Part shown: positions 8,901-18,451 of the stretch, piece after piece
How positions within the stretch are numbered: position 1 is the first letter of the stretch
Layout of the letters: each line of letters opens with the position of its first letter
Notes under the pieces: model-generated
What the model was told of the DNA's origin: nothing
Databases searched by the model: none
What the model saw: the letters and a program-made list of their open reading frames with translations, nothing else
NCBI RefSeq assembly: GCF_002949735.1
Contig: NZ_CP026681.1
Coordinates: 6,200,501-6,264,500, forward strand
Length of the DNA: 64,000 nucleotides
Source of the DNA: Nostoc sp. 'Peltigera membranacea cyanobiont' N6
GTDB taxonomy: Bacteria; Cyanobacteriota; Cyanobacteriia; Cyanobacteriales; Nostocaceae
Direction of reading: 5' to 3'
Translations under genes and position numbers: made by a program

Positions 8901-11392
8901 AACAAATTACCAGACAAATCATAAACCCGCAGTCCGGCATTTTTCACTGAAGTTAGGACTAAACTATCAGCAGCATTTGTGGCATTAACATAGATGGCAG
9001 GGTCATCAGCATCGGCATTTTGATCTACAGCAGGTAGTGCTGGTTCTTCATCGTCAAATAAACTAGGACGAGTTTCTACCGTAGGTGCAGCAGTGGGAAC
9101 CAAGTCTGCACCCAAGGTGAGGATTTGGGTATATTGGGCGGTACTAAAGTTGTTGTCACTCACCAGCACAATAGACTGACGACCATCTGCTAGTTTAGGG
9201 CCGAAAGCAAGACCTTCTATATTATCTACCCCTGTAATCGGGTGATTTGCATCAGTAGGCAGATTCAAGTCAGTGAAATTCAACAGTAAGCGCTTTTGGG
9301 CGGGTTTGATAGCAGCTAGTTGTTCAGCACTCAAATTATTGAGAGAATTGTAGAAACTAATGTCAGTTGCACCTTGCAAAGAAACTTCGTAGATTTTGAT
9401 GGTATTGCCTACACCTTGGGCAAATGAGCGTTCTAGGGCGAGGAAAGTACCACGATTATCTATTGCCAATAAATCCGCCAAACCATTGTCAGCAGAGCCT
9501 GTGCTTGGGTTGGGTGCTTCGGGAATTGCATCGGTGATGTAGAGGTATTCTTTTTCTGGTTGTCCAGTAACTAGATTGAATTGCAGAATTCGGGAAGGAC
9601 TACCACTGGTCAGCGAAGCCTTTAATCCATCTTGGGATAGGGCGTTTTCAGTGGCGGTGAATAAGGTTTTTTGGTCGGGCGTAATGGTGAGGCTTTCAAA
9701 TGCCAAGTTATTGTATACACCTGATATCTGCGTATCTCCGGCATCTACAATACCATCGCCGTTGGTATCTTCAACTACTGGTAGGAATTTGCTGGGGATA
9801 AGGAGCGATCGCACTTCTTGCCCTGTAGCTAAGGAAAACTCTTTAATGAAAGGATTGCTAACCCGACCAGCAGTAGGATTAACTTCGCCTTCAGAAGAGA
9901 TAAAGACTGTCCCATTGTTGGTTAGAGCAATGCCTTCCGGGTCAAGACTGTTTAGTGCAAAAAAGTTGCCGTTGGTATCTTTTAGGGTGGTGACATTGGT
10001 AAAAGTCACCCCGGAATCGGTAGCAGTGAAAGTATAAAAACGGGCTGGGGCAACTTGAGAGCGATCGTCTGAGATAGCATAGTAGCGATTGTTCTCTGCA
10101 TCATAAGTAACGCCAGACAATCCACCTAATGGAGTTTCTAGTCCATTTACAGTTCCCGCAGCACCAGCAGGAATAAAGCCAGTAGCAAAGGTAGTCTGTC
10201 TTTCAAAGCCTACATTCGGAATGGTATTACCTGGTTGAGTCGGCCTAGCTTGCACATCTGCGAACACCAAGCGATGGTCAGAACTGGGGAAGGGAAAAGT
10301 ACCGACTGGGGAGAATGTCGAGTCAGTATTCAGCGGCCAAAATACTCCTGAGTTGGCAATTGTCAGGTCAGCAGAAGGTAGCACGTAATCTGTTCGCAGA
10401 TTTCCCGGAGTCGTATCGGCAAAGTCTGCGGTGTCAAAGCTAGGATTCCCTTTTTGGTTAGTGTTTGCACCACCTTGTAAGTCTGCTTGTTGGGGGCCGC
10501 CAAGGCTGGTGGGGATGACATTAGTATTGATATTAGGATTTTGCAATAGTTGCCGGATAGCGTTGTCATAACTATCACCATCTAATGGATCGGCATTTTG
10601 ATCGCCCATAATCACAAAATCTGAACCAGCAACAATACCGCCCGTTTTCCCTGCATCATCATAGATGTAATCATTTTTGCCAGGGGTTATGTAATCTGCC
10701 CAAAAGCGGATTTCGTCATGGTTGCGTTTGCCGTTGCGGTCTTCTTCTCCGTCAAAGGTTGGTGGTGTCGGGTGGCTGGCGAGGATGTGAATTGTCTCAC
10801 CGTTTACTTGGATGGGTACATCCCAGTGACTTTTAGAAGAAAGGCGTAAAACTGCCAATTCATCCTCAGAATACCAATCATTTGGCTGTGGTGTTGTTAG
10901 ATTATCGGGAAGCAAAGCATTGGGCATATCCTTCCAGAGGAAGTTTTGGAAGGTGCGGACGTTTGCAGTATCAATGGGATATTTGGACAGCAACAACATC
11001 CCATATTGACCAGAAAAATTACCGAATCCAAAGGCATCATCACCATATCCGGCTGCACCTGGGGTTGTAACTGCTGTGCCGTCGTTGTTCAAGTCAAACC
11101 CGGAGGCAATACCCGTGTTGGAAGGGGCGATGTAAAAGTAAGGGTAGTCAACGGCAGTTGAACCATTCTGGCTGACTGCAAGGTAATTTTGCTTGAATAG
11201 TTGAACTGCTTCCGGGGAGTAATCAAACTCATTTAAAAGCAATACATCTGGGTTATTACGCTGGATAATTTCTGCAACTGCTTTTGCTTGAGAATTATCA
11301 GGGGTGGAGAGATCGGTTACTAACTCTCCTTCTGCGTTGCGATTTAAGGAAGCATTGAACTGAGAAAAGCGAATTGTGTTTGTAGTAACCAT
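5942..11392 (-). CDS. secreted RTX multidomain phosphoesterase: DNase-I-fold + phytase-like domains
   Basis: 1816 residues. Residues ~8-380 form an endonuclease/exonuclease/phosphatase domain (LLNEFDY near 51, VIMGDQNADP near 263, SSDHRLVFADV near 370). Residues ~400-740 resemble the 'esterase-like activity of phytase' family. Residues ~790-1120 resemble a 3-phytase beta-propeller (DADDPAIYVN, NGVRVYDL-type repeats). A second esterase-like phytase domain spans ~1190-1570. Residues ~1580-1735 are calcium-binding RTX nonapeptides (GGSGDDKLF, GGDGDDVLF), followed by a type I secretion-like tail. No N-terminal signal peptide is seen, as expected for type I export. Likely role: extracellular release of phosphate from nucleic acids and phytate-like esters. 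Starts at ATG 11392. Specific substrates are inferred. Confidence 0.88.
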   Translation of the reverse strand: MVTTNTIRFSQFNASLNRNAEGELVTDLSTPDNSQAKAVAEIIQRNNPDVLLLNEFDYSPEAVQLFKQNYLAVSQNGSTAVDYPYFYIAPSNTGIASGFDLNNDGTAVTTPGAAGYGDDAFGFGNFSGQYGMLLLSKYPIDTANVRTFQNFLWKDMPNALLPDNLTTPQPNDWYSEDELAVLRLSSKSHWDVPIQVNGETIHILASHPTPPTFDGEEDRNGKRNHDEIRFWADYITPGKNDYIYDDAGKTGGIVAGSDFVIMGDQNADPLDGDSYDNAIRQLLQNPNINTNVIPTSLGGPQQADLQGGANTNQKGNPSFDTADFADTTPGNLRTDYVLPSADLTIANSGVFWPLNTDSTFSPVGTFPFPSSDHRLVFADVQARPTQPGNTIPNVGFERQTTFATGFIPAGAAGTVNGLETPLGGLSGVTYDAENNRYYAISDDRSQVAPARFYTFTATDSGVTFTNVTTLKDTNGNFFALNSLDPEGIALTNNGTVFISSEGEVNPTAGRVSNPFIKEFSLATGQEVRSLLIPSKFLPVVEDTNGDGIVDAGDTQISGVYNNLAFESLTITPDQKTLFTATENALSQDGLKASLTSGSPSRILQFNLVTGQPEKEYLYITDAIPEAPNPSTGSADNGLADLLAIDNRGTFLALERSFAQGVGNTIKIYEVSLQGATDISFYNSLNNLSAEQLAAIKPAQKRLLLNFTDLNLPTDANHPITGVDNIEGLAFGPKLADGRQSIVLVSDNNFSTAQYTQILTLGADLVPTAAPTVETRPSLFDDEEPALPAVDQNADADDPAIYVNATNAADSLVLTSVKNAGLRVYDLSGNLLQTLNPGGIRYNNIDLQYGFKLGNQSIDIAVASDRQNDKLAIFKINPNPGADGNYLEDITDSNIGTIFQTSPFEPPYSASTRSSYGVTLYRSPVTNDYYVFTSRRQTGDIAQFKLIDKGNGQIGAQLVREFTIPSPTAADRSPQTEGMVVDQETGFLYIAQEDVGIWKFNAEPDGGTTGKLIDRVRFEGGSHLTDDAEGLTIYYGKNGTGYLLASSQGDSTFVAYTREGNNEYVGNFAVGNNGSIDSVQESDGADVINVPLGPNFPFGLFVTQDGSNEPAKTIDGENVSSNFKLVPWENIANALPNSLNIDTTSYDPRNPVAQPKLTIYEFEDLPKLGTTSKGQDIFLGGFSGLYFQGFAANGNLKFVTNTDRGPNGEPDGVKRPFLLPGFQPEIVSFELNRTTGEISITKRTGLFRQDGTTPLTGLPNLQAGANGTAYTDEIAVDLDNNVLANDPLGADLEGIVIAENGDYWMVDEYRPAIYHFDVNGKLSDRFIPQGTATAPNPDRASGTFGTEVLPAVYAQRRNNRGFEAVALQGNKLYAFIQSAIDNPDVANDATSKASLNLRILEFDIVTKQVTGEYLYLLQGLPGTDKIGDAVSLGNGKFAVVERDDNGTSASNKLIYQIDLAGATNINNPANFTLPDGKTIEQLTSAELAAANITPVTKSLIANAAQLGYTGVEKLEGLALVAPNTLALINDNDFNITGNTPAEKLGILELPNNLTTAQPTFPNGFGSSNSDTVNLEPGQFFNAGDGADFVEGTKNNTILAGNGDDIVLAGSESSVAGNDGNDQIFIGQNGAAENTSADGGNGDDVITVVEANGVNNLFGAEGNDTLTIIEGSRQSLFGGSGKDTLTSNGSNNRLYGGSGDDKLFSNVNDSLFGGDGDDVLFAGQQGSNRLSGGTGADQFWIANASLPASKNIITDFTIGIDKIGLGGIGVTQFSAIALLQQGSDTLVKTGNTELVLLQGITSTSLTVNDFVFSPSIVA

Positions 11393-11445
11393 CAGTTTAT
11401 GAAGTAGATTTGAGAGGTTTTGAAGATTGGATTTATGGAGGAGTT

Positions 11446-11556
11446 ATACCAATTCTCTAGAAAAATACACTTAATCTTTATTAGACGAACCGCAAAGGAC
11501 GCAAAGGAAGAAATAAGTTAAGCATTATTCAGTGCAAGTTTACAGAGAATTGGTAT
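11446..11556. mobile_element. MITE-like element with 13-bp perfect terminal inverted repeats
   Basis: 111 bp bounded by ATACCAATTCTCT (11446-11458) and AGAGAATTGGTAT (11544-11556). The interior carries two copies of the GGACGCAAA STRR unit. No coding capacity. It lies in the 327-bp gap between the two giant RTX genes. Confidence 0.7.
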
Positions 11557-11580
11557 TAGGAACCGCAGAGGTGCAGGGAA

Positions 11581-11621
11581 GCCAGTGCGTTAGGCGGGTT
11601 TCCCGACTTGAAGCAACTGGC
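11581..11621. repeat. short palindromic repeat
   Basis: Arms GCCAGT and ACTGGC enclose a nested CGGGTTTCCCG hairpin. The GCGTTAGGCGGGTTTCCCG wording is a dispersed-repeat type familiar from Nostoc intergenic regions. With the preceding element it accounts for most of the 11393-11719 gap. It may contribute to transcript ends of the upstream gene on the minus strand. Confidence 0.5.
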
Positions 11622-11719
11622 GCGACACAGCGAAATGAGAGTTTGAGAGAGATTTATTTTTTGCCAAGGTCTTGATTTCAAACTCTTTCTCTGTGCCTGT
11701 GGGTGAGAAAAACTATGTA

Positions 11720-14700
11720 TTAAATAAAGACGAAACGAGTATCTGTTGCTAAATTGGTGTTGCGATTTAACCCGGTTTCTACAACAGCAATCAATTCCGT
11801 TCCATTGTTGGTGAAAATGCCCACAGCCGATCTCACTGACCCTAGTGAATAATTGTTGGCAACTCCCTTAAGCTGAATGCGATCGCTGGCTTGGAAGCTG
11901 ACAATATCGGCATAATCACTGTTGCGGGAACTGGCATAAAAAACGGAAGTGGCATCACCCAAAACGTAAGTATCTGCACCTCCATCGCCGTTGAGAAGGT
12001 CGATTTCGTTTGTGCCACCCCCCCAACCAGTTAAGCGATCGCTATCATTGCCACCAGATATGATGTCACTGCCAAGTCCACCAAAGATTGTGTCATTGCC
12101 ATCCCCCCCAAGGAGGATATCGATACCGCCTTTACCATCAAGGTAATCATTGCCTGTTCCACCGTCGATTAACTCACTGGCATTAGTGCCAATGACGCGA
12201 TCGCTCCCAGCTAGGGCATTGACTATGTATTTGTTCAAACCAGTAAGTTGGTCGATAAAGATGATATCGTTGCCAGATGTCGCCTTATTATTGGCAACAG
12301 TCAGGTCAAAGTTATCGCTAACATTGCCACCTTTACCATCAGCCGCCGTGACTGTGACTGCAAAAATGCCGACTTGGGAAATATTGCCGGATATCACACC
12401 TGTGTTTGCAACGATACTAGAGCCAGTGGGTAAACCCGCAGCACTGTAGCTGAGGGTATCAGCTAGATCGATGTCAGCAAATTTGTTACTCACATCGAAA
12501 GAGAAGGACTTGTTAGTAGAGATAATTTTGTCGTCCAGGGGTTGCACTAGCGTCGGGGCATCGTTGACACCAGTGACAGTGACGTTAACGATCGCGGTAG
12601 ATTGTAAACCTTGACTGTCTGCGATCGCATAACTAAAACTATCACTGGCTGTCTGCCCAAGGGATAGAGAGTTAAAACTTGAGGCTGTGTAAGTCAAGTT
12701 TTGCGTAGTTGGGTTAAAGGAAACTGTACCTTTTGTGCCAGTAGTGCTGACAGAAATAATGTTTTTCGTGTCTCCAGCATCGGGGTCAGTATCGTTACTG
12801 AGCAAGGTGGTATAGAGATTAGATGTCGTTACGTCTTCAGCAACGTTAACTAGATCGGCTACGGCTGTAGGTGCTTGGTTCGCAGGTAGATTAAACCGAG
12901 CTAGGCTAGGATCGTGGTCGCTATCCTGATCGGCAAACTCGGAGTTAATGTGAACGACATCATACCCATCCAGTTTGTTGAGCAAGCTATTACTCACCAA
13001 AATATGGTCAAGGGTTTGAGCGTTGCCTTCAAAGTTGTAGGTATAACGCTCATTTTGAGGCAAAGTTTCAATTAAGGAAGTCAGTCCAGCGCTTTCTACG
13101 GTGCTAACAGGGTTGGAAAACTCAAAGTCATTTAAATCACCCGCTACTACTATATTGGCATTGGGGTCGATCGCTAAAATATTCTGGACAAAGTTTTTCA
13201 CCAACGTCGCTTGTTGCTGGCGCTGCACTTCACTGCTCAAAGTTGGGGGTTGATTTGGCCCGTATAGAGGTTGGTCGCCACCTTTAGAATTAAAGTGGTT
13301 GCCAATTACATAAACAGTTTTCCCGTTAAAAGTAAATTGCCCAACTAATGGTTTGCGACTGCTAGTAAAGGCTGAGTTAGTGGGGTCAATCAAACCAGGG
13401 CTAGCAGAAACCGTGGGAATACCTCCAACGTTGCTGACTGTGGTGCTGGAGGTAGAAGTACCACCGGGGGTATCTACAAAGCTGACACGATTGGGATTAA
13501 ATAAAAAGCCGACGCGGATATTTCCACCAGGTTCGCCGCCGTTGGTATCATCTACCGGGTTAATTTGGCGATATTGATATGTGGGACCGCCAGCAGCAGT
13601 AATTGCATCAATTAATGTTTGGAAGGTAACGCTGGCATCAACTACGCTATCATTCGTCGGCCCGTTATTGTCTTGAATTTCTTCCAGAGAGATGATATCT
13701 GGCGATCGCAAATTATTGACAATGCGGCTGGCAAGGTTGTTAAATTTGGTGGCACCATCACCGATATCAAGATTTTCGACGTTGAAGGTAGCAACTGTCA
13801 GTTGGTTAGTGGTGGGAGTTAAATTAGTGACTTCCTTTGTTAGCGTGTTTGAAGTCACTGTAACCGAGGTGGGTAGAACTTCGTAGTTGCTGAAACTATA
13901 ATCAACCACACCCTTAATCGTGGCGAAAGTTGCACCGACGTTAACCTGCGGTGAGTTACCAGAGGTGAACAGGGTATCATCGATTTGAATCCGCTCTGGA
14001 TTAAAATCGTTAGGGCTAACGGCGATACCACCGCGGGCTGTGCGTCCGGTAGCATTAGCGCCATTGTCCGCCAGCAACCAAATCTCCCCAAAAGAATTAG
14101 TCGGGCTAACTGCGACAGGATTATTTACCTGTACTAGCATTCCTTCCAAGCTTTCGTAGAAATCAATGCCATCTTGGGCAGGATCGAAGGTGGTTGTTCC
14201 AGTTTCGATATTACCGTTAGTGTCGTTATCAATTACCGAGGTTGGAATAGTTCTGCCGCCATTACCCAAAATCGTCGCAGTTGGTAAAGCATTGCCACTG
14301 GAGAGTTTGACAATTGTGGGGCTAATAATTTCTGTGGTGGTCAAGTTGTTAGCACCAGTAGCGCCACCAGGACGGAATTCGCTTACCGTACCGCCAACAA
14401 GTACTGAGTCGCCTATTTGGACAGTTGGGGCTGATGAGGTGAAAACAAAAATCCCTTCGGAGGTGCGATCGTCGCTGTCCGGGTTAGGATCTTGCAAATA
14501 GAAGCCGTTAGATTTAATGACTGTAACAATTCCTGGTACATCACCTACTTTTTGCCCGTTTAACCCAGAGATGTGAGATGCGCCCTGGATGTCGTGAATC
14601 CGAGGAGTGAGGACTACAGCGCCGAGTGTAATACTATCGGTGCGGAATTTTTTGAAATTGTTCTCTGATAAATCTTTAGCTGCTGTACCGTCGTTGTAAA

Positions 14701-17086
14701 GAATGCTGTTGCCATCATCGCTGACGAATTGAATTTGAGAGGTATTTGTCAAATTATCAGGGATGGTGATAATTCCTTCCGGGTTGAAGCTAGCCGGGAA
14801 TGTAGCCGCCCGTAATTGCGGTTGGCTATTGGGATTGCCATCCCAAGTGTAGAGGCGGAAATCGTTGGGGGCTGTTCCTGCGTCTCCTGCTGGCCCGGCA
14901 ATAATTACGTACTGGTTATTAGCATTTTTGCGAATTTCCCGAATACCGCGCCCGCCTAGATCTAATTCGATGGGAGCGCCAAATTGTGCCGAGCCTTGTG
15001 TACCACCACCACTAGCTGATATCAGGCTGGCAAAGTTGGTAACGGGGACGATGAGGGCGTTAGCTCTTCCAGAGGGGGGAACTTGGGGAGCGCGGAAGGC
15101 AATATAAGCTGTGGTGCTATCGGGGGCAATTTCCAAGCCTTCGATATTGTATCCATCTGATTGCTTTGACCCGACATTAGTTGCAGCACTAGCAGCCAAG
15201 CCGTAGTAATTGGCTCCTTTGCCGTGACCGTTGGTGACATCCCAGTTAATGATGTCTTCTTTTAAAAAGTTGTAGCGACCCACATAGCTGAGTGTGGTGG
15301 ATGCTCCTGTACCAGTAATATCCGTGGCAAAAATGCGATCGCGGTTAGGACGATTTTTCCCATCATCGCTATTGCTTTGCGACCCCAACCAGAAAATGCG
15401 ATCGCCTATTTTGGTTGAAGCTTCGAGATCCACTTCTCTTAACGCGCCAGAACCGTCTGTCTGAGTTAGTCCTAGAGAGTTTGTAAAGTCAAAACCAGTT
15501 ACAGGCAGTCCCGACTTGCTGGAATCGTAAAGGCGCAAAACTTGATTTTCATCATCCGCCTCTAAAAAAAATGTCCCACCCACAGGAATGGCTGTAGAAG
15601 CATCGCTTGTACCCGTTAAAAATTGAGTTGTAGCAGTACCATTATTCGCCGATGCTGCATAAGCGATCGCATAATTAGCAGTACTACCACCATCACTAAC
15701 TGTTACTGTAATATTGGCAGTACCAACACCTACAGGATTAATTTTCAGATTACGGTTGCTGCCAGTGCCAGTTAGCGTAAGATTGCCGTCAGGAACCACA
15801 GCCCCATTACTGCTAGTGACTGTTACAGTCAAATTTTCTACAGGAGTATCAGAATCGGCGATGGTAAAGTTTACGCCCAGTGTCTTTGCCGGATCGCTAG
15901 CATTGCCAATGGTGCCGCTAATTGCCCCTGTTCCTGTAGTAGCTAAAGCACCGTTAGCATCTAAGAGGTCTGTGGTGCTAGCTGTATCTAGTTGAATAGT
16001 TGGTGCTTGTCCCACCACTACATTGTTAACTGTAGTTGCGATCGCAGCAGCACTATTATTAGTTTCGTCGCTCTCAGCAATGGTGTTGTTCGGATCTACA
16101 ATTGCCGTACCACTGGCGAGAGTGCCAGCAGAGTTAGGGGTGACGCTAACAGTCAAGCTAGCAGTACTACCAGCATTTATGCTGCCACCAGAAAAGGTGA
16201 CGACACCACCAGATTGGCTAGCAATAAAGCCGTTGGCAACAGTTGTACCGTTAAAGATTATCCCACTGGGCAAAGTATATTCTACTGAAATGCCGTTGGC
16301 ATTGGCAGTACCACTGTTACTGACAGTAAGAGTGTAGGTCAGGGGGTTGCCAACAATTACCGGATCGGGGGAATCTGCTTGGCTGATGGTGAGGTCTGGT
16401 TGAGAACCTGCACCGCCAGAAACAGTAATGCTGCCAGTTGGTAAAGTAGTTGCACCAGCAAACGTCCAGTTAGCGGCATTGTTAATTGCTGCTAACCACT
16501 CAGCTTTTGTACCGCTGCTAAGTGTATTGAGATTGAATGCGGCGGAAGTTGCCGAGTTGTTAAACAGAACTGCTGTATTACCAGCCTGAGATAAACCTGG
16601 GGCTACATTACCAGTATTTGATGAGGTGGCATCTTCAAATGCACCAGTGTAGTCAATTTGAGAAATGGCTGTAAAACCCGATAATAAAGGGCTTGTACCT
16701 GTAGATTGCAAAGCAATGATTTGGTCGCCGTTAGTTAAGCCTGTACCTTGGGAAAGAGATAGATCCGCATAATTACCCGATGCGGGCGACGCAACTGACC
16801 CCGATTTAGCCCAAGTAAAATTAGGTGAAGATGTGTCAATGCTGCGAATAACAGTACCCGCAGGAATATCAACATTAGCAGTAAATTTAATTACGTTCTC
16901 ATTCCCATCAGCATCAGTGTTAGATACGCCTCGAAAACCTGAACCAGTCCAGCCATTATCAGTGAAGTAAATAACTGTACCTGAGCCAATAGCAGCCAGG
17001 TTAACGAAAGAGAAGGAGTCAGGGCTACCATTATTAATGTAACCAACGATCGCTATATCGCCAGGAGTAAAAATTGTTGATGTCAT
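11720..17086 (-). CDS. secreted RTX extracellular nuclease (ExeM/NucH-like)
   Basis: About 1788 residues from ATG 17086. A TTG 39 bases upstream (17125) keeps the frame open, but MTSTIFTPGDIAIVGY looks like the natural N-terminus. Order: N-terminal lamin-tail/LTD-like region, a CARDB-type adhesion domain (~230-350), a DUF3616-like region (~480-800), an OB-like nuclease-associated region (HDIQGASHISGLNG, ~835), then a DNase-I-fold domain (~1095-1395) with TFNVENLD, SLEEIQDNNG, VAGDLNDFEF, LDHILVSN and SDHDPSLARF, which carry the expected Asn, Glu, Asp and His residues. Cadherin-like and putative-Ig domains and RTX repeats (GGDGNDTIFGG) follow. ExeM/NucH enzymes degrade extracellular DNA. It shares fold, orientation and RTX tail with its downstream neighbour, suggesting joint phosphate or nucleotide scavenging. 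Confidence 0.87.
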   Translation of the reverse strand: MTSTIFTPGDIAIVGYINNGSPDSFSFVNLAAIGSGTVIYFTDNGWTGSGFRGVSNTDADGNENVIKFTANVDIPAGTVIRSIDTSSPNFTWAKSGSVASPASGNYADLSLSQGTGLTNGDQIIALQSTGTSPLLSGFTAISQIDYTGAFEDATSSNTGNVAPGLSQAGNTAVLFNNSATSAAFNLNTLSSGTKAEWLAAINNAANWTFAGATTLPTGSITVSGGAGSQPDLTISQADSPDPVIVGNPLTYTLTVSNSGTANANGISVEYTLPSGIIFNGTTVANGFIASQSGGVVTFSGGSINAGSTASLTVSVTPNSAGTLASGTAIVDPNNTIAESDETNNSAAAIATTVNNVVVGQAPTIQLDTASTTDLLDANGALATTGTGAISGTIGNASDPAKTLGVNFTIADSDTPVENLTVTVTSSNGAVVPDGNLTLTGTGSNRNLKINPVGVGTANITVTVSDGGSTANYAIAYAASANNGTATTQFLTGTSDASTAIPVGGTFFLEADDENQVLRLYDSSKSGLPVTGFDFTNSLGLTQTDGSGALREVDLEASTKIGDRIFWLGSQSNSDDGKNRPNRDRIFATDITGTGASTTLSYVGRYNFLKEDIINWDVTNGHGKGANYYGLAASAATNVGSKQSDGYNIEGLEIAPDSTTAYIAFRAPQVPPSGRANALIVPVTNFASLISASGGGTQGSAQFGAPIELDLGGRGIREIRKNANNQYVIIAGPAGDAGTAPNDFRLYTWDGNPNSQPQLRAATFPASFNPEGIITIPDNLTNTSQIQFVSDDGNSILYNDGTAAKDLSENNFKKFRTDSITLGAVVLTPRIHDIQGASHISGLNGQKVGDVPGIVTVIKSNGFYLQDPNPDSDDRTSEGIFVFTSSAPTVQIGDSVLVGGTVSEFRPGGATGANNLTTTEIISPTIVKLSSGNALPTATILGNGGRTIPTSVIDNDTNGNIETGTTTFDPAQDGIDFYESLEGMLVQVNNPVAVSPTNSFGEIWLLADNGANATGRTARGGIAVSPNDFNPERIQIDDTLFTSGNSPQVNVGATFATIKGVVDYSFSNYEVLPTSVTVTSNTLTKEVTNLTPTTNQLTVATFNVENLDIGDGATKFNNLASRIVNNLRSPDIISLEEIQDNNGPTNDSVVDASVTFQTLIDAITAAGGPTYQYRQINPVDDTNGGEPGGNIRVGFLFNPNRVSFVDTPGGTSTSSTTVSNVGGIPTVSASPGLIDPTNSAFTSSRKPLVGQFTFNGKTVYVIGNHFNSKGGDQPLYGPNQPPTLSSEVQRQQQATLVKNFVQNILAIDPNANIVVAGDLNDFEFSNPVSTVESAGLTSLIETLPQNERYTYNFEGNAQTLDHILVSNSLLNKLDGYDVVHINSEFADQDSDHDPSLARFNLPANQAPTAVADLVNVAEDVTTSNLYTTLLSNDTDPDAGDTKNIISVSTTGTKGTVSFNPTTQNLTYTASSFNSLSLGQTASDSFSYAIADSQGLQSTAIVNVTVTGVNDAPTLVQPLDDKIISTNKSFSFDVSNKFADIDLADTLSYSAAGLPTGSSIVANTGVISGNISQVGIFAVTVTAADGKGGNVSDNFDLTVANNKATSGNDIIFIDQLTGLNKYIVNALAGSDRVIGTNASELIDGGTGNDYLDGKGGIDILLGGDGNDTIFGGLGSDIISGGNDSDRLTGWGGGTNEIDLLNGDGGADTYVLGDATSVFYASSRNSDYADIVSFQASDRIQLKGVANNYSLGSVRSAVGIFTNNGTELIAVVETGLNRNTNLATDTRFVFI

Positions 17087-17849
17087 AAATAGTACGTGTT
17101 TAGTGAGAAATTTTTGTGCGATCAATCTAACTTGGAGTGCCTCATTGTGGAGACATTTGTATTGGTGCGATTCCTAAATAATTAAAGTTAGATAGATGTA
17201 GATTTCATTAGTCAAAATCTTGCAGCGCCAATACTTGAGAATGTAAATGCCATTGTTATTTGTGACTAAAAAATGCTTGGTGCCAAGATGAACTTTGTAG
17301 TCAGGGGATAGGCTGCGCTGATGGCTTGAGCGATCGCAATATCGCTATCAGAAAATTGAGTATGTAGTGTAAAATAGCTACATTAATTACTAGTATTAAT
17401 TCTTATTTAGCAAACTCAATTTATCTCAGTAATATTAAGAAACAGCTAGGAAAAGGTTAAAAAAACAAATATTTGGCATGGAGTTGCACTCAGCTAAATA
17501 AGCTGTTGTTTTGGGTACATCTAATTTGTAGGGGCGCACAGCTTGGGCATAGAGATGAAAAGTGCTGAGTGTGGCTACAGCGATCGCAATAACGATCCCA
17601 AGGGAGGAGTTGGCAAAATACTTGTATCATAATTTGCAGCTTCTGAATTTTGACACCCTACTTTTTACCTGTAAAGTATCTTTTGTAGCTACAGATGTAC
17701 GTGTATATAGCTGCTTGAGCATTTATAATGCTAGCCTTTAATTATTATTAAAAAAGTTAGTTAAAATCAATTATCCAGTAATAATACGTATGCGCTTTTA
17801 AGTCTTCTCACTATATGAATAGTAGAATTAGCCCATACAGGAGAAGACT
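17087..17849. other. 763-bp intergenic region
   Basis: AT-rich gap between the minus-strand nuclease gene and the plus-strand RodZ-like gene, so it should contain both divergent promoters. It holds two GATCGC-containing HIP1-type sites and no convincing ORF, RNA gene or long repeat. I see no clear promoter motif I would defend. Confidence 0.6.
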
Positions 17850-18308
17850 GTGACGCTCTTAAATCAAGCTCAAGTAGAGCAGCTAAAGGAAATAACCACA
17901 CAATTGCGACAAGTAAGACAAGAAAAATCCATCCGCATAGAAGAAATAGCCGCTCAAACACTGATTCGAGCAGGTGTTTTGCAAGCTTTAGAAGAAGAAC
18001 GATTTGAAGAATTGCCTGAGCCTATTTTTCTTCAAGGATTCATCCGTCGCTATGGAGATGCTTTAGGGCTGGATGGAAATGCTTTATCACATACTCTTAT
18101 AAGCAATGTAGTCCGTCAAGACCCCAAGAGCGATCGTAAGAGTTCAGACAACAAATCAAATTCATATATACCTCTTGTTGCCACCTATATTCTCTTATTA
18201 TTAGCTGCATCTACGGGTCTTTTATATATACTTAATCCACCACAAATTACATCTGAATCCCTGACTCCAGAAGTCAATACTCAACAGTCAATGGTTACTA
18301 ATCAGTGA
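17850..18308 (+). CDS. RodZ-like helix-turn-helix membrane protein
   Basis: 152 residues from GTG 17850, preceded by CAGGAGAAG, a good ribosome-binding site that supports this start. Residues ~10-90 form a Cro/RodZ-type helix-turn-helix (LRQVRQEKSIRIEEIAAQT, then the typical ALEEERFEELPEPIFLQGFIRRY). Residues ~108-128 are one membrane span, followed by a short polar tail. RodZ anchors the MreB cytoskeleton in rod-shaped bacteria. This protein has the HTH-plus-span core but a much shorter periplasmic part than E. coli RodZ, which is usual in cyanobacteria. It stands alone; downstream are STRR arrays. Confidence 0.75.
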   Translation: MTLLNQAQVEQLKEITTQLRQVRQEKSIRIEEIAAQTLIRAGVLQALEEERFEELPEPIFLQGFIRRYGDALGLDGNALSHTLISNVVRQDPKSDRKSSDNKSNSYIPLVATYILLLLAASTGLLYILNPPQITSESLTPEVNTQQSMVTNQ

Positions 18309-18317
18309 AAAGTAATC

Positions 18318-18450
18318 AGGGAGCGGGGAGCGGGGAGCGGGGGGCAGGGAGTGGGGGCAGGGGGCAGGGGGCAGGGAGCAGGGGAAGAACTATTGATTGA
18401 TTATCATTGCTCAATTCCCAATTCCCAATTCCCAATTCCCAATTCCCAAT
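18318..18450. repeat. two adjacent heptanucleotide-type STRR arrays
   Basis: 18318-18386 is a G-rich run of GGGGAGC/GGGGGCA units. 18413-18450 holds about five tandem AATTCCC units. The second array ends two bases before the gatA stop codon (18452). Reading frames across these arrays are repeat artefacts. Confidence 0.85.
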
Positions 18451-18451
18451 T

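Noticed and set aside
17087..17125. TTG start extending the nuclease by 13 residues
   Set aside because: The ATG at 17086 gives a natural RTX-type N-terminus; the extension has no family support.
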